From Armigeres subalbatus (Eukaryota; Arthropoda; Insecta; Diptera; Culicidae), in assembly GCF_024139115.2 (NCBI RefSeq), contig NC_085139.1:66569203-66633202 (forward strand): DNA of 64,000 nt, read 5' to 3'. Shown here piece after piece: positions 41,744-54,046 of this stretch. The notes below the pieces were generated by a model. The model searched no databases. It was not told the DNA's origin and saw nothing but the letters and a program-made list of their open reading frames with translations. Within the stretch, counting starts at the first letter, position 1, and each line of letters starts with the position of its first letter. The position numbers were made by a program, and so were the translations under genes.

Positions 41744-44700
41744 ATTGGCCTGTTCTGAATATGATAGGTGTACATTGTGAAACATAGAATAGAATATGTG
41801 TACGGAGGATGTTCGCGGCTATCCAAGAAATACCTGAAGTGGAGGTCTTCAGATCTACACGCGTAACCAATGATCTACAGGCCTGTTTTGTAAATGTAAT
41901 GTACCCATTGTAGTACATATAACAGCATCTGCGTATCGAAGACGTTCGCGGTTATCCAAGAAATACCTGAAGTGGAGGTCTTCAGATCTACACGCGTATC
42001 CAATGATCTACAGGCCTGTTTTGTAAATATAATATACCCATTGTGGTACATATAACAGAATCTGCGTATGGAAGATCTTCACGGTTATCCAAGAAATCCT
42101 TGAAGTGAAGGCCTTCAGGTCTACACGCGTTACCAATGATCTACAGGCCTGTTTTGTAAATGTAATATATCCATTGTGGTACATATAACAGCATCTGCGT
42201 ATGGAAGATCTTTACGGTTATCCAAGAAATCCCTGAAGTGAAGGCCTTCAGGTCTACACGCGTAACCAATGATCTACAGGCTTGTTTTGTAAATGTAATG
42301 TACCCATTGTAGTACATATAACAGAATCTGCGTATGGAAGACGTTCGCGGTTATCCAAGAAATACCGGAAGTGAAGGCCTTCAGATCTACACGCGTAACC
42401 AATGATCTACAGGCCTGCTTTGTAAATGTAATGTATCCATTGCAGTACATATAACAAAATCTGCGTATGGAAGACGTTCGCGATTATCCAAGAAATACCG
42501 GAAGTGAAGGCCTTCAGATCTACACGCGTAACCAATGATCTACAGGCCTGTTTTGTAAATGTAATGTATCCATTGTGGTACATATGATATAATCTGCGTA
42601 TCGAAGACGTTCGCGGTTATCCAAGAAATATCTGAAGTGGACATCTTCAGATCTATACGCGTGTCCAATGATCTACACGCCTGTTTTGTAAATGTAATAT
42701 ACCCATTGTGATACATATAACAGAATCTGCGTATGGAAGATCTTCACGGTTATCCAAGAAATCCCTGAAGTGAAGGCCTTCAGGTCTACACGAGTAACCA
42801 ATGATCTACAGGCTTGTTTTGTAAATGTAATGTACCCATTGTAGTACATATAACAGAATCTGCGTATGGAAGACGTTCGCGGTTATCCAAGAAATACCGG
42901 AAGTGAAGGCCTTCAGATCTACACGCGCAACCAATGATCTACAGGCCTGTTTTGTAAATGTAATATATCCATTGTGGTACATATGATAGAATCTGCGTAT
43001 GGAAGACCTTCACGGTTATCCAAGAAATCCCTGAAGTGAAGGCCTTCAGGTCTACACGCATAACCAATGATCTACAGGCCTGTTTTGTAAATGTAATATA
43101 TCCATTCTGGTACATATAACAGAATCTGCGTATCGAAGACGTTCGCGGTTATCCAAGAAATACCTGAAGTGGAGGTCTTCAGATCTACACGCGTAACCAA
43201 TGATCTACAGGCCTGCTTTGTAAATGTAATGTACCCATTGTAGTACTTATAACAAAATCTGCGTATGGAAGACGTTCGCGGTTATCCAAGAAATTCCTGA
43301 AGTGAAGGCCTTCAGATCTACACGCGTATCCAATGATCTACAGGCCTGTTTTGTAAATGTAATATATCCATTGTGGTACATATGATAGAATCTGCGTATG
43401 GAAGACCTTCACGGTTATCCAAGAAATCCCTGAAGTGAAGGCCTTCAGGTCTACACGCATAACCAATGATCTACAGGCCTGTTTTGTAAATGTAATATAT
43501 CCATTCTGGTACATATAACAGAATCTGCGTATCGAAGACGTTCGCGGTTATCCAAGAAATACCTGAAGTGGAGGTCTTCAGATCTACACGCGTAACCAAT
43601 GATCTACAGGCCTGCTTTGTAAAATGTAATGTACCCATTGTAGTACTTATAACAAAATCTGCGTATGGAAGACGTTCGCGGTTATCCAAGAAATTCCTGA
43701 AGTGAAGGCCTTCAGGTCTACACGCGTAACCAATGATCTACAGGCCTGTTTTGTAAATGTAATGTACCCATAGTAGTACATATAACAGCATCTGCGTATG
43801 GAAGACGTTCGCGGTTATCCAAGAAATCCCTGAAGTGAGGGCCCTCAGGTCTACACGCGTAACCAATGATCTACAGGCCTGTTTTGTAAATGTAATATAT
43901 CAATTGTGGTACATATAACAGAATCTGCGTATCGAAGACGTTCGCGGTTATCCAAGAAATACCTGAAGTGGAGGTCTTCAGATCTACACGCGTATCCAAT
44001 GATCTACAGGCCTGTTTTGTATATGTAATATATCCATTGTGGTACTAATAACAGAATCTGCGTATCGAAGACGTTCGCGGTTATCCAAGAAATACCTGAA
44101 GTGGAGGTCTTCAGATCTACACGCGTATCCAATGATCTACAGGCCTGTTTTGTAAATGTAATATATCCATTGTGGTACATATGATAGAATCTGCGTATGG
44201 AAGACCTTCACGGTTATCCAAGAAATCCCTGAAGTGAAGGCCTTCAGGTCTACACGCATAACCAATGATCTACAGGCCTGTTTTGTAAATGTAATATATC
44301 CATTCTGGTACATATAACAGAATCTGCGTATCGAAGACGTTCGCGGTTATCCAAGAAATACCTGAAGTGGAGGTCTTCAGATCTACACGCGTAACCAATG
44401 ATCTACAGGCCTGCTTTGTAAATGTAATGTACCCATTGTAGTACTTATAACAAAATCTGCGTATGGAAGACGTTCGCGGTTATCCAAGAAATTCCTGAAG
44501 TGAAGGCCTTCAGGTCTACACGCGTAACCAATGATCTACAGGCCTGTTTTGTAAATGTAATGTACCCATAGTAGTACATATAACAGCATCTGCGTATGGA
44601 AGACGTTCGCGGTTATCCAAGAAATCCCTGAAGTGAGGGCCCTCAGGTCTACACGCGTAACCAATGATCTACAGGCCTGTTTTGTAAATGTAATATATCC

Positions 44701-46048
44701 ATTCTGGTACATATAACAGAATCTGCGTATCGAAGACGTTCGCGGTTATCCAAGAAATACCTGAAGTGGAGGTCTTCAGATCTACACGCGTATCCAATGA
44801 TCTACAGGCCTGTTTTGTATATGTAATATATCCATTGTGGTACATATGATAGAATCTGCGTATGGAAGATCTTCACGGTTATCCAAGAAATCCCTGAAGT
44901 GAAGGCCTTCAGGTCTACACGCATAACCAATGATCTGCAGGCCTGTTTTGTAAATGTAATGTACCCATAGTAGTACATATAACAGCATCTGCGTATGGAA
45001 GACGTTCGCGGTTATCCAAGAAATCCCTGAAGTGAGGGCCTTCAGGTCTACACGCGTAACCAATGATCTACAGGCCTGTTTTGTAAATGTAATATATCCA
45101 TTGTGGTACATATAACAGAATCTGCGTATCGAAGACGTTCGCGGTTATCCAAGAAATACCTGAAGTGGAGGTTTTCAGATCTACACGCGTATCCAATGAT
45201 CTACAGGCCTGTTTTGTAAATGTAATATATCCATTGTGGTACATATGATAGAATCTGCGTATGGAAGATCTTCACGGTTATCCAAGAAATCCCTTAAGTG
45301 AAGGCCTTCAGGTCTACACGCGTAACCAATGATCTACAGGTCTGTTTTGTAAATGTAATATATCCATTGTGGTACCTATGATAGAATCTGCGTATGGAAG
45401 ATCTTCACGGTTATCCAAGAAATCCCTGAAGTGAAGGCCTTCAGGTCTACACGCGTAACCAATGATCTACAGGCCTATTTTGTAAATGCAATATACCCAT
45501 AGTGGTACCTATGATAGAATCTGCGTATGGAAGATCTTCACGGTTATCAAGAAAAACCTTAAGTGGAGGCCTTCAGATCTACACGCGTAACCAATGATCT
45601 ACAGGCCTGTTTTGTAAATGCAATATACCCATTGTGGTACATATAATAAAATCTGCGTATGGAAGATCTTCACGGTTATCCATAAAATACCTGAAGTGAA
45701 GGCCTTTAGGTCTACACGCATAACCAATGATCTACAGGCTTGCTTTTTAAATGTTATGTACCCATTGTAGTACATATAACAGAATCTGCGTATGGAAGAC
45801 GTTCGCGGTTATCCAAGAAATACCTGAAGTGAAGGCCTTCAGATCTACATGCATAACCAATGATCTACAAGATGGTTTTGTAAATGTAAGGTCCCTTTAA
45901 TATCGACTCATGGAGGTTTCACAGTAACAGAATCTGCGTATGAAAGCCGTTCGCGGATATCCAAGAAATACCTGAAGTGGATGATTTCAGATCGACACGC
46001 GTAAATAACGATCTAAAGGCCTATATTGAATATATAATGTACCCATTA
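41744..46048 (+). repeat. Satellite array A: ~32 copies of a 133-bp unit
   Basis: Starts of TCTGCGTATGGAAGA are spaced 133 bp apart (for example 42061, 42194 and 42327). The unit contains ATCCAAGAAAT, GATCTACACGCGTAACCAAT, a hairpin-forming CCTGAAGTGAAGGCCTTCAGG segment, and GTAGTACATATAACAG. Two monomer types alternate (GACGTTCGCGG versus GATCTTCACGG), and blocks repeat at multiples of 133 bp. The first and last units are degenerate. Confidence 0.95.
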
Positions 46049-46450
46049 TTTTTGCCTTTCTCGTACAACAAAGTTGTACCGAAAGGCTATCATTTCACTC
46101 CAAGAACGAACTTTTTAAAGAAGGCCCGGAGACCCATAGTGTTCTATACCAATCTACTCGACTCAACGAACTGTATGCATGTGTGTATGTGTGTGTTTGT
46201 GTATGTGTGTGTATGTGTGCACAAAAGCTAAGAAATACATTAGACAACTTTTCTTATAGCAATCCTTAGCCGATTTTCTCGCAACAAGTTTTATTCGATA
46301 GAAGGCAAAGCCTAGTTGATCGCGTTTGAAAGTTATTACGAAAATGGTACATTAAACCGAGCCATATAAGCGACATATAAGGTTGGTGTCTTGACTAAAT
46401 GCGAGAAAGGCAGTATCACTATTCGATGAACTAAGTTGGGTTTTTTTTTC
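46049..46450. mobile_element. TGCCTTTCTCG-end element, short copy
   Basis: It begins TGCCTTTCTCGTACAAC, with a small hairpin (TACAACAAAGTTGTA), and ends near GCGAGAAAGGCA followed by a decayed 'atcac..ggtg..attaa' block and a T-run. It contains 'aaggcccggagacccatagt', a TG microsatellite and a single internal unit with CCGATTTTCTCGCAACAAG. It is the same family as 51428-54046 and sits at the right end of satellite array A. Confidence 0.65.
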
Positions 46451-46644
46451 TTTGAGGTCGTTCAACAATGATGTCACAGGTTTTAGGAGGGGAGGGGTTT
46501 GTAAGATTTTGTGGCACTGCATATACAAGGTATACAAAAAAGTGTGACAGACGAGGGAGGGGGTCTAGAAATCTCAAAAAATAGTGGACGTCATATTTGA
46601 ATCATCCCTTTATTTGTGTGTTTTTTAAGTTTAAAATCAAGTTC
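46451..46644. other. Short unrecognised spacer between satellites
   Basis: It contains phrases such as 'ggaggggaggggtttgtaag' and 'gacgtcatatttgaatcatc' that look like part of a dispersed repeat. No gene is seen. Confidence 0.4.
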
Positions 46645-48790
46645 AACACAAATGTATTCAATATGAAGAGAGCATGAACCATATTTAAAATCGGAACATT
46701 GATCTTCATCTACGCGTGAAGATCAAATTGCTTTACTCCAGGGATTTCTTGAATGACCAAGAACATATGCTGTGAGGGCATTCTGTTATTCGTACTACAG
46801 AGAGCATGTACCATATTTGAAACCGGAAAATTGATCTTCAGTTACGCGTGTAGATCGAAAGGCCTTACTCCAGGGATTTCTTGGATGACCAAGAACATAT
46901 GCAGTGAACGCATTCTGTTCTTTGTACTACAGAGAGCATGTACCATATTTGAAACCGGAAAATTGATCTTCAGTTACGTGTAGATCGAAAGGCCTTACTC
47001 CAGGGATTTCTTGGATGACCAAGAACATATGCAGTGAACGCATTCTGTTCTTTGTACTACAGAGAGCATGTACCATATTTGAAACCGGAAAATTGATCTT
47101 CAGTTACGCGTGTAGATCGAAAGGCCTTACTCCAGGGATTTCTTGGATGACCAAGAACATATGCAGTGAACGCATTCTGTTCTTTGTACTACAGAGAGCA
47201 TGTACCATATTTGAAACCGGAAAATTGATCTTCAGTTACGCGTGTAGATCGAAAGGCCTTACTCCAGGGATTTCTTAGATGACCAAGAACATATGCAGTG
47301 AACGCATTCTGTTCTTTGTACTACAGAGAGCATGTACCATATTTGAAACCGAAAATTGATCTTCAGTTACGCGTGTAGATCGAAAGGCCTTACTCCAGGG
47401 ATTTCTTGGATGACCAAGAACATATGCAGTGAACGCATTCTGTTCTTTGTACTACAGAGAGCATGTACCATATTTGAAACCGGAAAATTGATCTTCAGTT
47501 ACACGTGTAGATCGAAAGGCCTTACTCCAGGGGTTTCTTGGATGACCAAGAACATATGCAGTGAACGCATTCTGTTCTTTGTACTACAGAGAGCATGTAC
47601 CATATTTGAAACCGGAAAATTGATCTTCAGTTACACGTGTATATCGAAAGGCCTTACTCCAGGGATTTCTTGGATGACCAAGAACATATGCAGTGAACGC
47701 ATTCTGTTCTTTGTACTACAGAGAGCATGTACCATATTTGAAACCGGAAAATTGATCTTCAGTTACACGTGTAGATCGAAAGGCCTTACTTCAGGGATTT
47801 CTTGGATGACCAAGAACATATGCAGTGAACGCATTCTGTTCTTTGTACTACAGAGAGCATGTACCATATTTGAAACCGGAAAATTGATCTTCAGTTACGC
47901 GTGTAGATCAAAAGCCCTTACTCCAGGGGTTTCTTGGATGACCAAGAACATATGCAGTGAACGCATTCTGTTCTTTGTACTACAGAGAGCATGTACCATA
48001 TTTGAAACCGGAAAATTGATCTTCAGTTACACGTGTAGATCGAAAGGCCTTACTCCAGGGATTTCTTGGATGACCAAGAACATATGCAGTGAACGCATTC
48101 TGTTCTTTGTACTACAGAGAGCATGTACCATATTTGAAACCGGAAAATTGATCTTCAGTTACACGTGTAGATCGAAAGGCCTTACTTCAGGGATTTCTTG
48201 GATGACCAAGAACATATGCAGTGAACGCATTCTGTTCTTTGTACTACAGAGAGCATGTACCATATTTGAAACCGGAAAATTGATCTTCAGTTACGCGTGT
48301 AGATCAAAAGCCCTTACTCCAGGGGTTTCTTGGATGACCAAGAACATATGCAGTGAACGCATTCTGTTCTTTGTACTACAGAGAGCATGTACCATATTTG
48401 AAACCGGAAAATTGATCTTCAGTTACACGTGTAGATCGAAAGGCCTTACTCCAGGGATTTCTTGGATGACCAAGAACATATGCAGTGAACGCATTCTGTT
48501 CTTTGTACTACAGAGAGCATGTACCATATTTGAAACCGGAAAATTGATCTTCAGTTACACGTGTAGATCGAAAGGCCTTACTTCAGGGATTTCTTGGATG
48601 ACCAAGAACATATGCAGTGAACGCATTCTGTTCTTTGTACTACAGAGAGCATGTACCATATTTGAAACCGGAAAATTGATCATCTACGTATTCTTTCTCT
48701 GTACCACAAGGAGCATGTACCATACTTAAAACAGGACTGCAAATCTTTGTTCCTGAGCTCAAGCCATTTCTTGAATAACTGGACGACTTA
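46645..48790 (-). repeat. Satellite array B: ~16 copies of a 132-bp unit, inverted relative to A
   Basis: On the plus strand the unit includes GACCAAGAACATATGCAGTG and TTGTACTACAGAGAGCATGT. Its reverse complement shares ATCCAAGAAATCCCTG, GATCTACACGCGTAAC, GTAGTACA and ACAGAAT-GCGT with the 133-bp unit, in the same order. Because 132 is a multiple of three, one frame stays open as a 44-residue repeat (47356-48729). I do not take it as a gene. Central units are nearly identical, while the edges are degenerate. Confidence 0.95.
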
Positions 48791-50104
48791 TCTGTGACTT
48801 TATGCAGAATAGCTATCATTTCGGTCAATTTCGAAAGTCAAACTTAAAAGTTTATTTCAGTTCCAGTTAACAAAAATTTCCTATTGCAATCCCATTTCGA
48901 CCGCATAAAAATGGTTTCGATTGTGCTGCCCTTCAGTTAAATGCCTCAGTCTGTCAAACAACTAACACACATGCTTAACATGTACGTGGGTAGTGCTGCC
49001 AACTGATTTCTGTTATGAAATTATTTCTCCTGTTTCAAACTTTTGGAATAGTGGAAAATTTCAGTGTGAATGACGAGTGTGTATGAAAATTATTTATTTG
49101 GAAGACTTTTCTTTTATTACACTAGCGGAAAATAATTGAAAAACCCACTTTTATTGACTGCATGATGTATTATCAGATGTGTAACATAAGATTATTTCAG
49201 TTCAAACTGCCAGTTTGGCAACGCGTTTTTCGACTATAAACAAGGCGACGAAGAAAATAAATTTCAAACGCTCTAAAGTTTGAAAAAACAGATCATTTGA
49301 ACGCCTTCCGGTAGTTATTTTTCAATTATTTTTCACTTGAGCAATAAACATTGCTTTTATTTAGTGCGCAGTGAGAAATTTATGTGAAAAAGTGCGGTGA
49401 AAAGCAGTTAATTAAGTTGATTTTGGTGACGGTGTTGCGCGCCTTCTACAGCAGTGAACGAACTGGATTTTCCTTTGTCGCACGGATAACGTAGGAAATT
49501 GTGAAAAAGTCACTGCCGAAAAGTTAAATTTATCTGTATTTCAAGTAAGTAACACCGGAATGTAATTTAAATGAATGCAGATCGTAGTGTACACTTTTTT
49601 CTATCTCGCCAGATGGTTGATTCATTAATTTAGTTTACGATTCGCGAGTATTTAGTGATTTAGAATTTGATATGACGAATGCTAGCGCCATGGACGAATT
49701 AGCGCATAACCCTATATACTGTTTCTCGGCCAATCCAGATTAGCAACTACGATGTGTACAGTTAGTCCAGCGAAGCTTTTCTTTGACTATTTGCACAATA
49801 TGTAAGGAAGATTGAAGATTTGTGGGCATTGCTAGATCTACTAGGGTTGAAAGATCATTAAAATTGCTGAAAGTTCTTTACTTATGATTGTTTTCAGCTC
49901 ATACTGACCATAGCAGCTATATGACAGTATATAAGACTATGGGTCTGTGCAATTCAATCTGAAATACATATCTTTGTGCATTTTAGAAAGGTGCACAGGA
50001 TTTTTCTAAGCATTCAGTTTCTAATTTTCACTTAGCTCAATACAATAAAACCACGCTGATAAGACAATATGAAGTATGCTTCAGCATAATTAAATTACAG
50101 TCCC
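48791..50104. other. Unrecognised DNA with a possible non-coding first exon
   Basis: No coding sequence is recognised. At about 49230-49544, 'gactataaacaag' could be a TATA box and the sequence ends in CAA|GTAAGT at 49545, a good splice donor, as in a 5' untranslated exon. There is no supporting start codon. This is a weak hint only. Confidence 0.25.
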
Positions 50105-50200
50105 ATCCCGATTTTGGCAACACCCGTTTTTGTCTACCCCCGATTTTGGCAACACCCGTTTTTGGCAACATTTTCTTCCCGATTTTGGCAACAACCTCGA
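50105..50200. repeat. CCGATTTTGGCAACACCCG tandem motif
   Basis: CCCGATTTTGGCAACACCCG and close variants occur three times within 95 bp, separated by TTTTT-rich links. It is a short direct repeat, possibly one end of a transposon whose partner end is not in view. Confidence 0.7.
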
Positions 50201-50891
50201 AAATATGTTTTTATTACTTTTGTTAAAACCTTCTTATAATTATGTAATAGGATAAACAAAACCAAAAGCGAATGTCATTCAGGTTTATATGCATTCCTTG
50301 TCGAGTTTCTGGTCGAGCCGGACGTTTTAATACATCCGTGTCTCATCACGCGGCTTACTTTAATCTTGTAGAGTTTTTTTTACCCTTGTGCATCAAAGGG
50401 CTGTTTTTTATATCACACAATAGTCATTCCTAGTAGTGCGAAGTACAGCTGCAAGGTGATCTTTCTAGCCGACTATCGGGAAGCGGGCTGTATTGACAAA
50501 GTTATTACAATCCCGTTAATTAGTGCCATTTGCTGAAGCCAAAAGCTACTGTGACGACAACCAGAAGCGAGCGTCGTCATCAAAAGCTACCTACTCGGGA
50601 GAGTAGGCAGTAAACAGGCTAAGTGAAAAATTCCATTGTTCCGCTGCAGTCGATTCAACCACACTTCAGTGGTGCCATTTTGTGCTCTGCCTATAGTTGA
50701 GCACGGTTGATATCGGTGGATAACAGTGGGACAAAAAGCAAAAAAGTTACCCGGAAATATTATTATTGAATTTGTTTTTTTTTGTGTTTGTGTCGTTATT
50801 GTTATTATTAGTTAATTATTATTAGTATTATTTGCTTACTTTTTTTCTTTTCTTTTTTTTAAATTATTTTGGGGATTTTTGATTATATTAC

Positions 50892-51427
50892 ATGGACGAA
50901 GAAAACGGAGGCGAAACGCCTCCTAAAGACAATGTCATTCGCACGCGATTCTACCAGGCTTCTTCGCCTGGGCCTTGGGTTGTTTACTTTCGGCAGAAAG
51001 TGAAAAGTATTGATTTTTTAGGAATCAAACGTGACTTGATGCGTCGTTTTCCGAAAACTGATTTTCATCAGATTAATAGGAACAAACTACGTGTAACCGC
51101 ACCTACATATCAGGATGCAAATGCTATCGCAAAAGACCAACTATATAGTGTAGAATATTTGGTTTATGTGCCCTCGCGGGAGGTCGAAATTGAAGGCGTG
51201 ATAAACGCAGCGAGCCTGACTTGCAAGGATGTACTTGCAGGAAAATGTCGTTTAAAGAATGCCCTGCATTCTACTGTGGATATTCTGGATTGCTAGGAGT
51301 TGCATTCAGCTGCCATGATAGATGGTAAAAAAGTGTATTCCAAGTCAGGTTCACTTCGGGGTACGTTCGCCGGTTCGATACTCCCAAAATATGTAGATAT
51401 CGAAAATATGTTGTTTCCGGTGCGTCT
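50892..51427 (+). pseudogene. LINE ORF1, N-terminal part (interrupted)
   Basis: It begins M-D-E-E-N-G-G-E-T-P-P-K-D-N and continues through an RNA-binding-like region (F-P-K-T-D-F-H-Q-I-N-R-N-K-L-R-V). A TAG at 51294-51296 stops it after V-D-I-L-D-C. The same frame then continues E-L-H-S-A-A-M-I-D-G-K-K-V-Y to P-V-R-L-F at 51426, where a mobile element enters. ORF1 protein normally coats the LINE RNA. The stop and the insertion both disable it. Confidence 0.8.
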
Positions 51428-51556
51428 TTTTGCCTTTCTCGTATACTAAGTATACGGTAAAGGCTATATGATCGCTCCAAAAACAAATTTTTTATAGAAG
51501 GCCCGGAGACCCATAGTGTTATATACCAATCGACTCAGTTCGACGAATTGAGGTGA

Positions 51557-51560
<4 letters not shown>

Positions 51561-51645
<85 letters not shown>

Positions 51646-51678
51646 ATATGTGTGTGTGTATGTGTGTGTGTGTGTGTG
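51561..51678. repeat. (TG)n microsatellite
   Basis: A nearly pure TG run of over 80 bp is followed by interrupted TGTGTATG. Cys/Val and His/Thr reading frames here are artefacts. Confidence 0.95.
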
Positions 51679-51689
51679 CGCAAAACTAC

Positions 51690-53345
51690 TCAACAAAATG
51701 TCACTCATTTTTCGGACACTTATCCTCAACCGATTTGCTCGCAACAAATTGCATTCGACGCAGAATCCTGTCCCATTAATTCCTATTTGAAACTGGCCAG
51801 ATCGAACTATGGGATCGAAAATTATGGCCAAAATACAAAATCATACAAAAAAATCGCGTAAAAAATGTCACTCATTTTTCGGGCACTTATCCTCAACCGA
51901 TTTGCTCGCAACAAGTTGCATTCGACGCAGAATCCTGTCCCATTGTTTCCTATTTGAAATTGGCCAGATCGAACTATGGGATCAAAAGTTATGGCCAAAA
52001 TACAAAATCCTACGAAAAAATCGTGTAAAAATGTCACTCATTTTTCGGGCACTTATCCTCAACCGATTTGCTCGCAACAAGTTGCATTCGACGCAGAATC
52101 CTGCCCCATTATTTCCTATTTGAAATTGGCCAGATCGGACTATGGGATCAAAAGTTATGGCCAAAACACAAAATCATACGAAAAAATCGTATAAAAAATG
52201 TCACTCATTTTTCGGGCACTTATCCTCAACCGATTTGCTCGCAACAAGTTGCATTCGACGCAGAATCCTGTCCCATTATTTCCTATTTGAAATTGGCCAG
52301 ATCGGACTATGGGATCAAAAGTTATGGCCAAAACACAAAATCATACGAAAAAATCGTATAAAAAATGTCACTCATTTTTCGGGCACTTATCCTCAACCGA
52401 TTTGCTCGCCTCAAGTTGCATTCGACGCAGCATCCTGTCCCAATGTCTCCTTTTTTAAATTGGCCAGATCGAACAATGGGATCGAAAGTTATGGCCAAAA
52501 TACAAAATCCTACGATAAAATCGCGTAAAAAATGTCACTCATTTTTCGGGCGTTTATCCTCAACCGATTTGCTCAAAACATGTTGCATTCGCGTAGAATC
52601 CTGTCCCGTTGTTTCCTATTGAAAATTGGCCATATCGGACTATGTGATCGAAAATTAAGGCCAAAATACAAATTCATACAAAAATATCGCGTAAAAAATG
52701 TCACTCATTTTTCGGACCTTTATCCTCAACCGATTTGCTCGCAACAAGTTGCATTCGACGCAGAATTCTGTCCCATTGTTTTCTATTTGAAATTGGCCAG
52801 ATCGGACTATGGGATCGAAAGTTATGGCCAAAATACAAATTCATACAAAAAAATCGCGTGAAAAATGTCACTCATTTTTCGGACACTTATCCTCAACCGA
52901 TTTGCTCGCAACAAATTGCATTCGACGCAGAATCCTGTCCCATTGTTTCCTATTTGAAATTGTCCAGATCGGACTATGGGATCGAGAGTTATGGCCAAAA
53001 AACAAATTCATACGAAAATATTGCGTAAGAAATGTCACTCATTTTTCAGGCACTTATTTTCAACCGATTTGCTCGCAACAAATTGCATTCGACGCAGAAT
53101 CCTTTCCCATTGTTTCGTATTGAAAATTGGACAGCTCAATCAAGAGAAAATTAGACTATGGGATCGGAAGTTATGACCAAAATACCTTTTTTCATAAAAA
53201 TCACAAAAAATGTCACCTATTTTTCGGACACCTAACCTTAATCGATTCACACGCAACAAGTTGCATTCGACGCAGAATCCTGTCCCATTGTTTCCTATTG
53301 AAAATTGGCTAGATCGGACTATGGGATCGGAAGTTATGGCCGAAA
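51690..53345 (+). repeat. Ten copies of a 167-bp tandem unit inside a mobile element
   Basis: TGTCACTCATTTTTCGG recurs at about 51699, 51868, 52031, 52199, 52366, 52530, 52698, 52866, 53033 and (diverged) 53211. Each unit contains CAACCGATTTGCTCGCAACA and GACTATGGGATC. Units in the middle are nearly identical. The 60-130 codon frames here are products of the repeat. Confidence 0.92.
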
Positions 53346-53711
53346 CACCATTTTAGCCTTTTTATACGAAAAGGCTGTATGTTCGCTCCAAAAACCAAAC
53401 TTTTACAGAAGGCCTGGAGAGTTATATACCAATCGATTCAGCTCGACGAACTGAGATAATGTCTCTGTCTCTCGCACTTCCTACGGGAGTTTGGCAGAAA
53501 GACGGTCATGAGATTTATATCATAACAAATATTGCCCTCCGCTCGCGTGATGGGAATGACATTTTCGTTTTCTTTTTGTGTAGTCGGAGCTTCAGTTCAA
53601 CTAACATCCAAAAGTGATATCCTTAAAATATATGACTGGGTGAAATAAAACAGGGTTATGTACGTCAAAAAGATTGGAAAAGGAAACAAAAATGTCGAAA
53701 TTCTTATTAGC

Positions 53712-53900
53712 ATATTGTAGATCAAGCTGAAAACCGAACCGAGGTCCCGCGAAATCGCATTTTCTCGCATTTCCGGATGTTGCAACTGCATCGCGAGTAG
53801 TGCGCAACTGTGCCATAGTCGGGCACCACTCGCGATGCAGTTGCGACATCCGGAAATGGGACAAAATATGATTTTCGGTTTTCAACTGGATCTACAATAT
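53712..53900. repeat. 189-bp inverted repeat with ~80-bp arms
   Basis: ATATTGTAGATC..CTGAAAACCG at the left matches GGTTTTCAACTGGATCTACA at the right, and TTTCCGGATGTTGCAACTGC matches GCAGTTGCGACATCCGGAAA, around a ~20-bp centre. Arms differ by a small insertion. It would fold into a long hairpin. Confidence 0.8.
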
Positions 53901-54046
53901 CTTTGCCATAAATAATCTGATTTTCATAGAACGGACAAAGAAATTTGTCTTTTTTACTCCTAGCCACTAGCTCATCTTTTTTCAAGCACACACATTTTAC
54001 GAAGGTCGAGAAAGGCACCATCACCGCTAGGTGGATTAATCTGTGT

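Larger units (their letters stand above)
51428..54046. mobile_element. TGCCTTTCTCG-end element, expanded copy
   Basis: It starts TGCCTTTCTCGTATACTAAG and ends GAGAAAGGCACCATCACC plus GCTAGGTGGATTAATC. It is flanked by T-runs (TTTT at 51427-51430 and 54043-54046), which may be its duplication. Removal rejoins ORF1 as V-R-L-F-V-P-R-V. It contains a TG microsatellite, ten copies of a 167-bp unit, a second head-like segment (about 53354-53480) and a 189-bp inverted repeat. The shorter copy at 46049-46450 has only one internal unit. Confidence 0.75.

Noticed and set aside
41744..46048. CRISPR-like regular array
   Set aside because: The repeats are contiguous 133-bp monomers without unique spacers, in a eukaryotic repeat setting. 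It is a satellite.
47356..48729. 457-codon frame in satellite B
   Set aside because: The 132-bp unit is a multiple of three and happens to lack a stop in this frame. It repeats 44 residues and has no known domain.
51535..51861. Cys/Val- and His/Thr-rich small frames
   Set aside because: They translate a TG microsatellite.
52068..53123. Series of 80-130 codon frames at 51.8-53.3 kb
   Set aside because: They repeat with the 167-bp unit and shift frame between units, which is repeat by-product.
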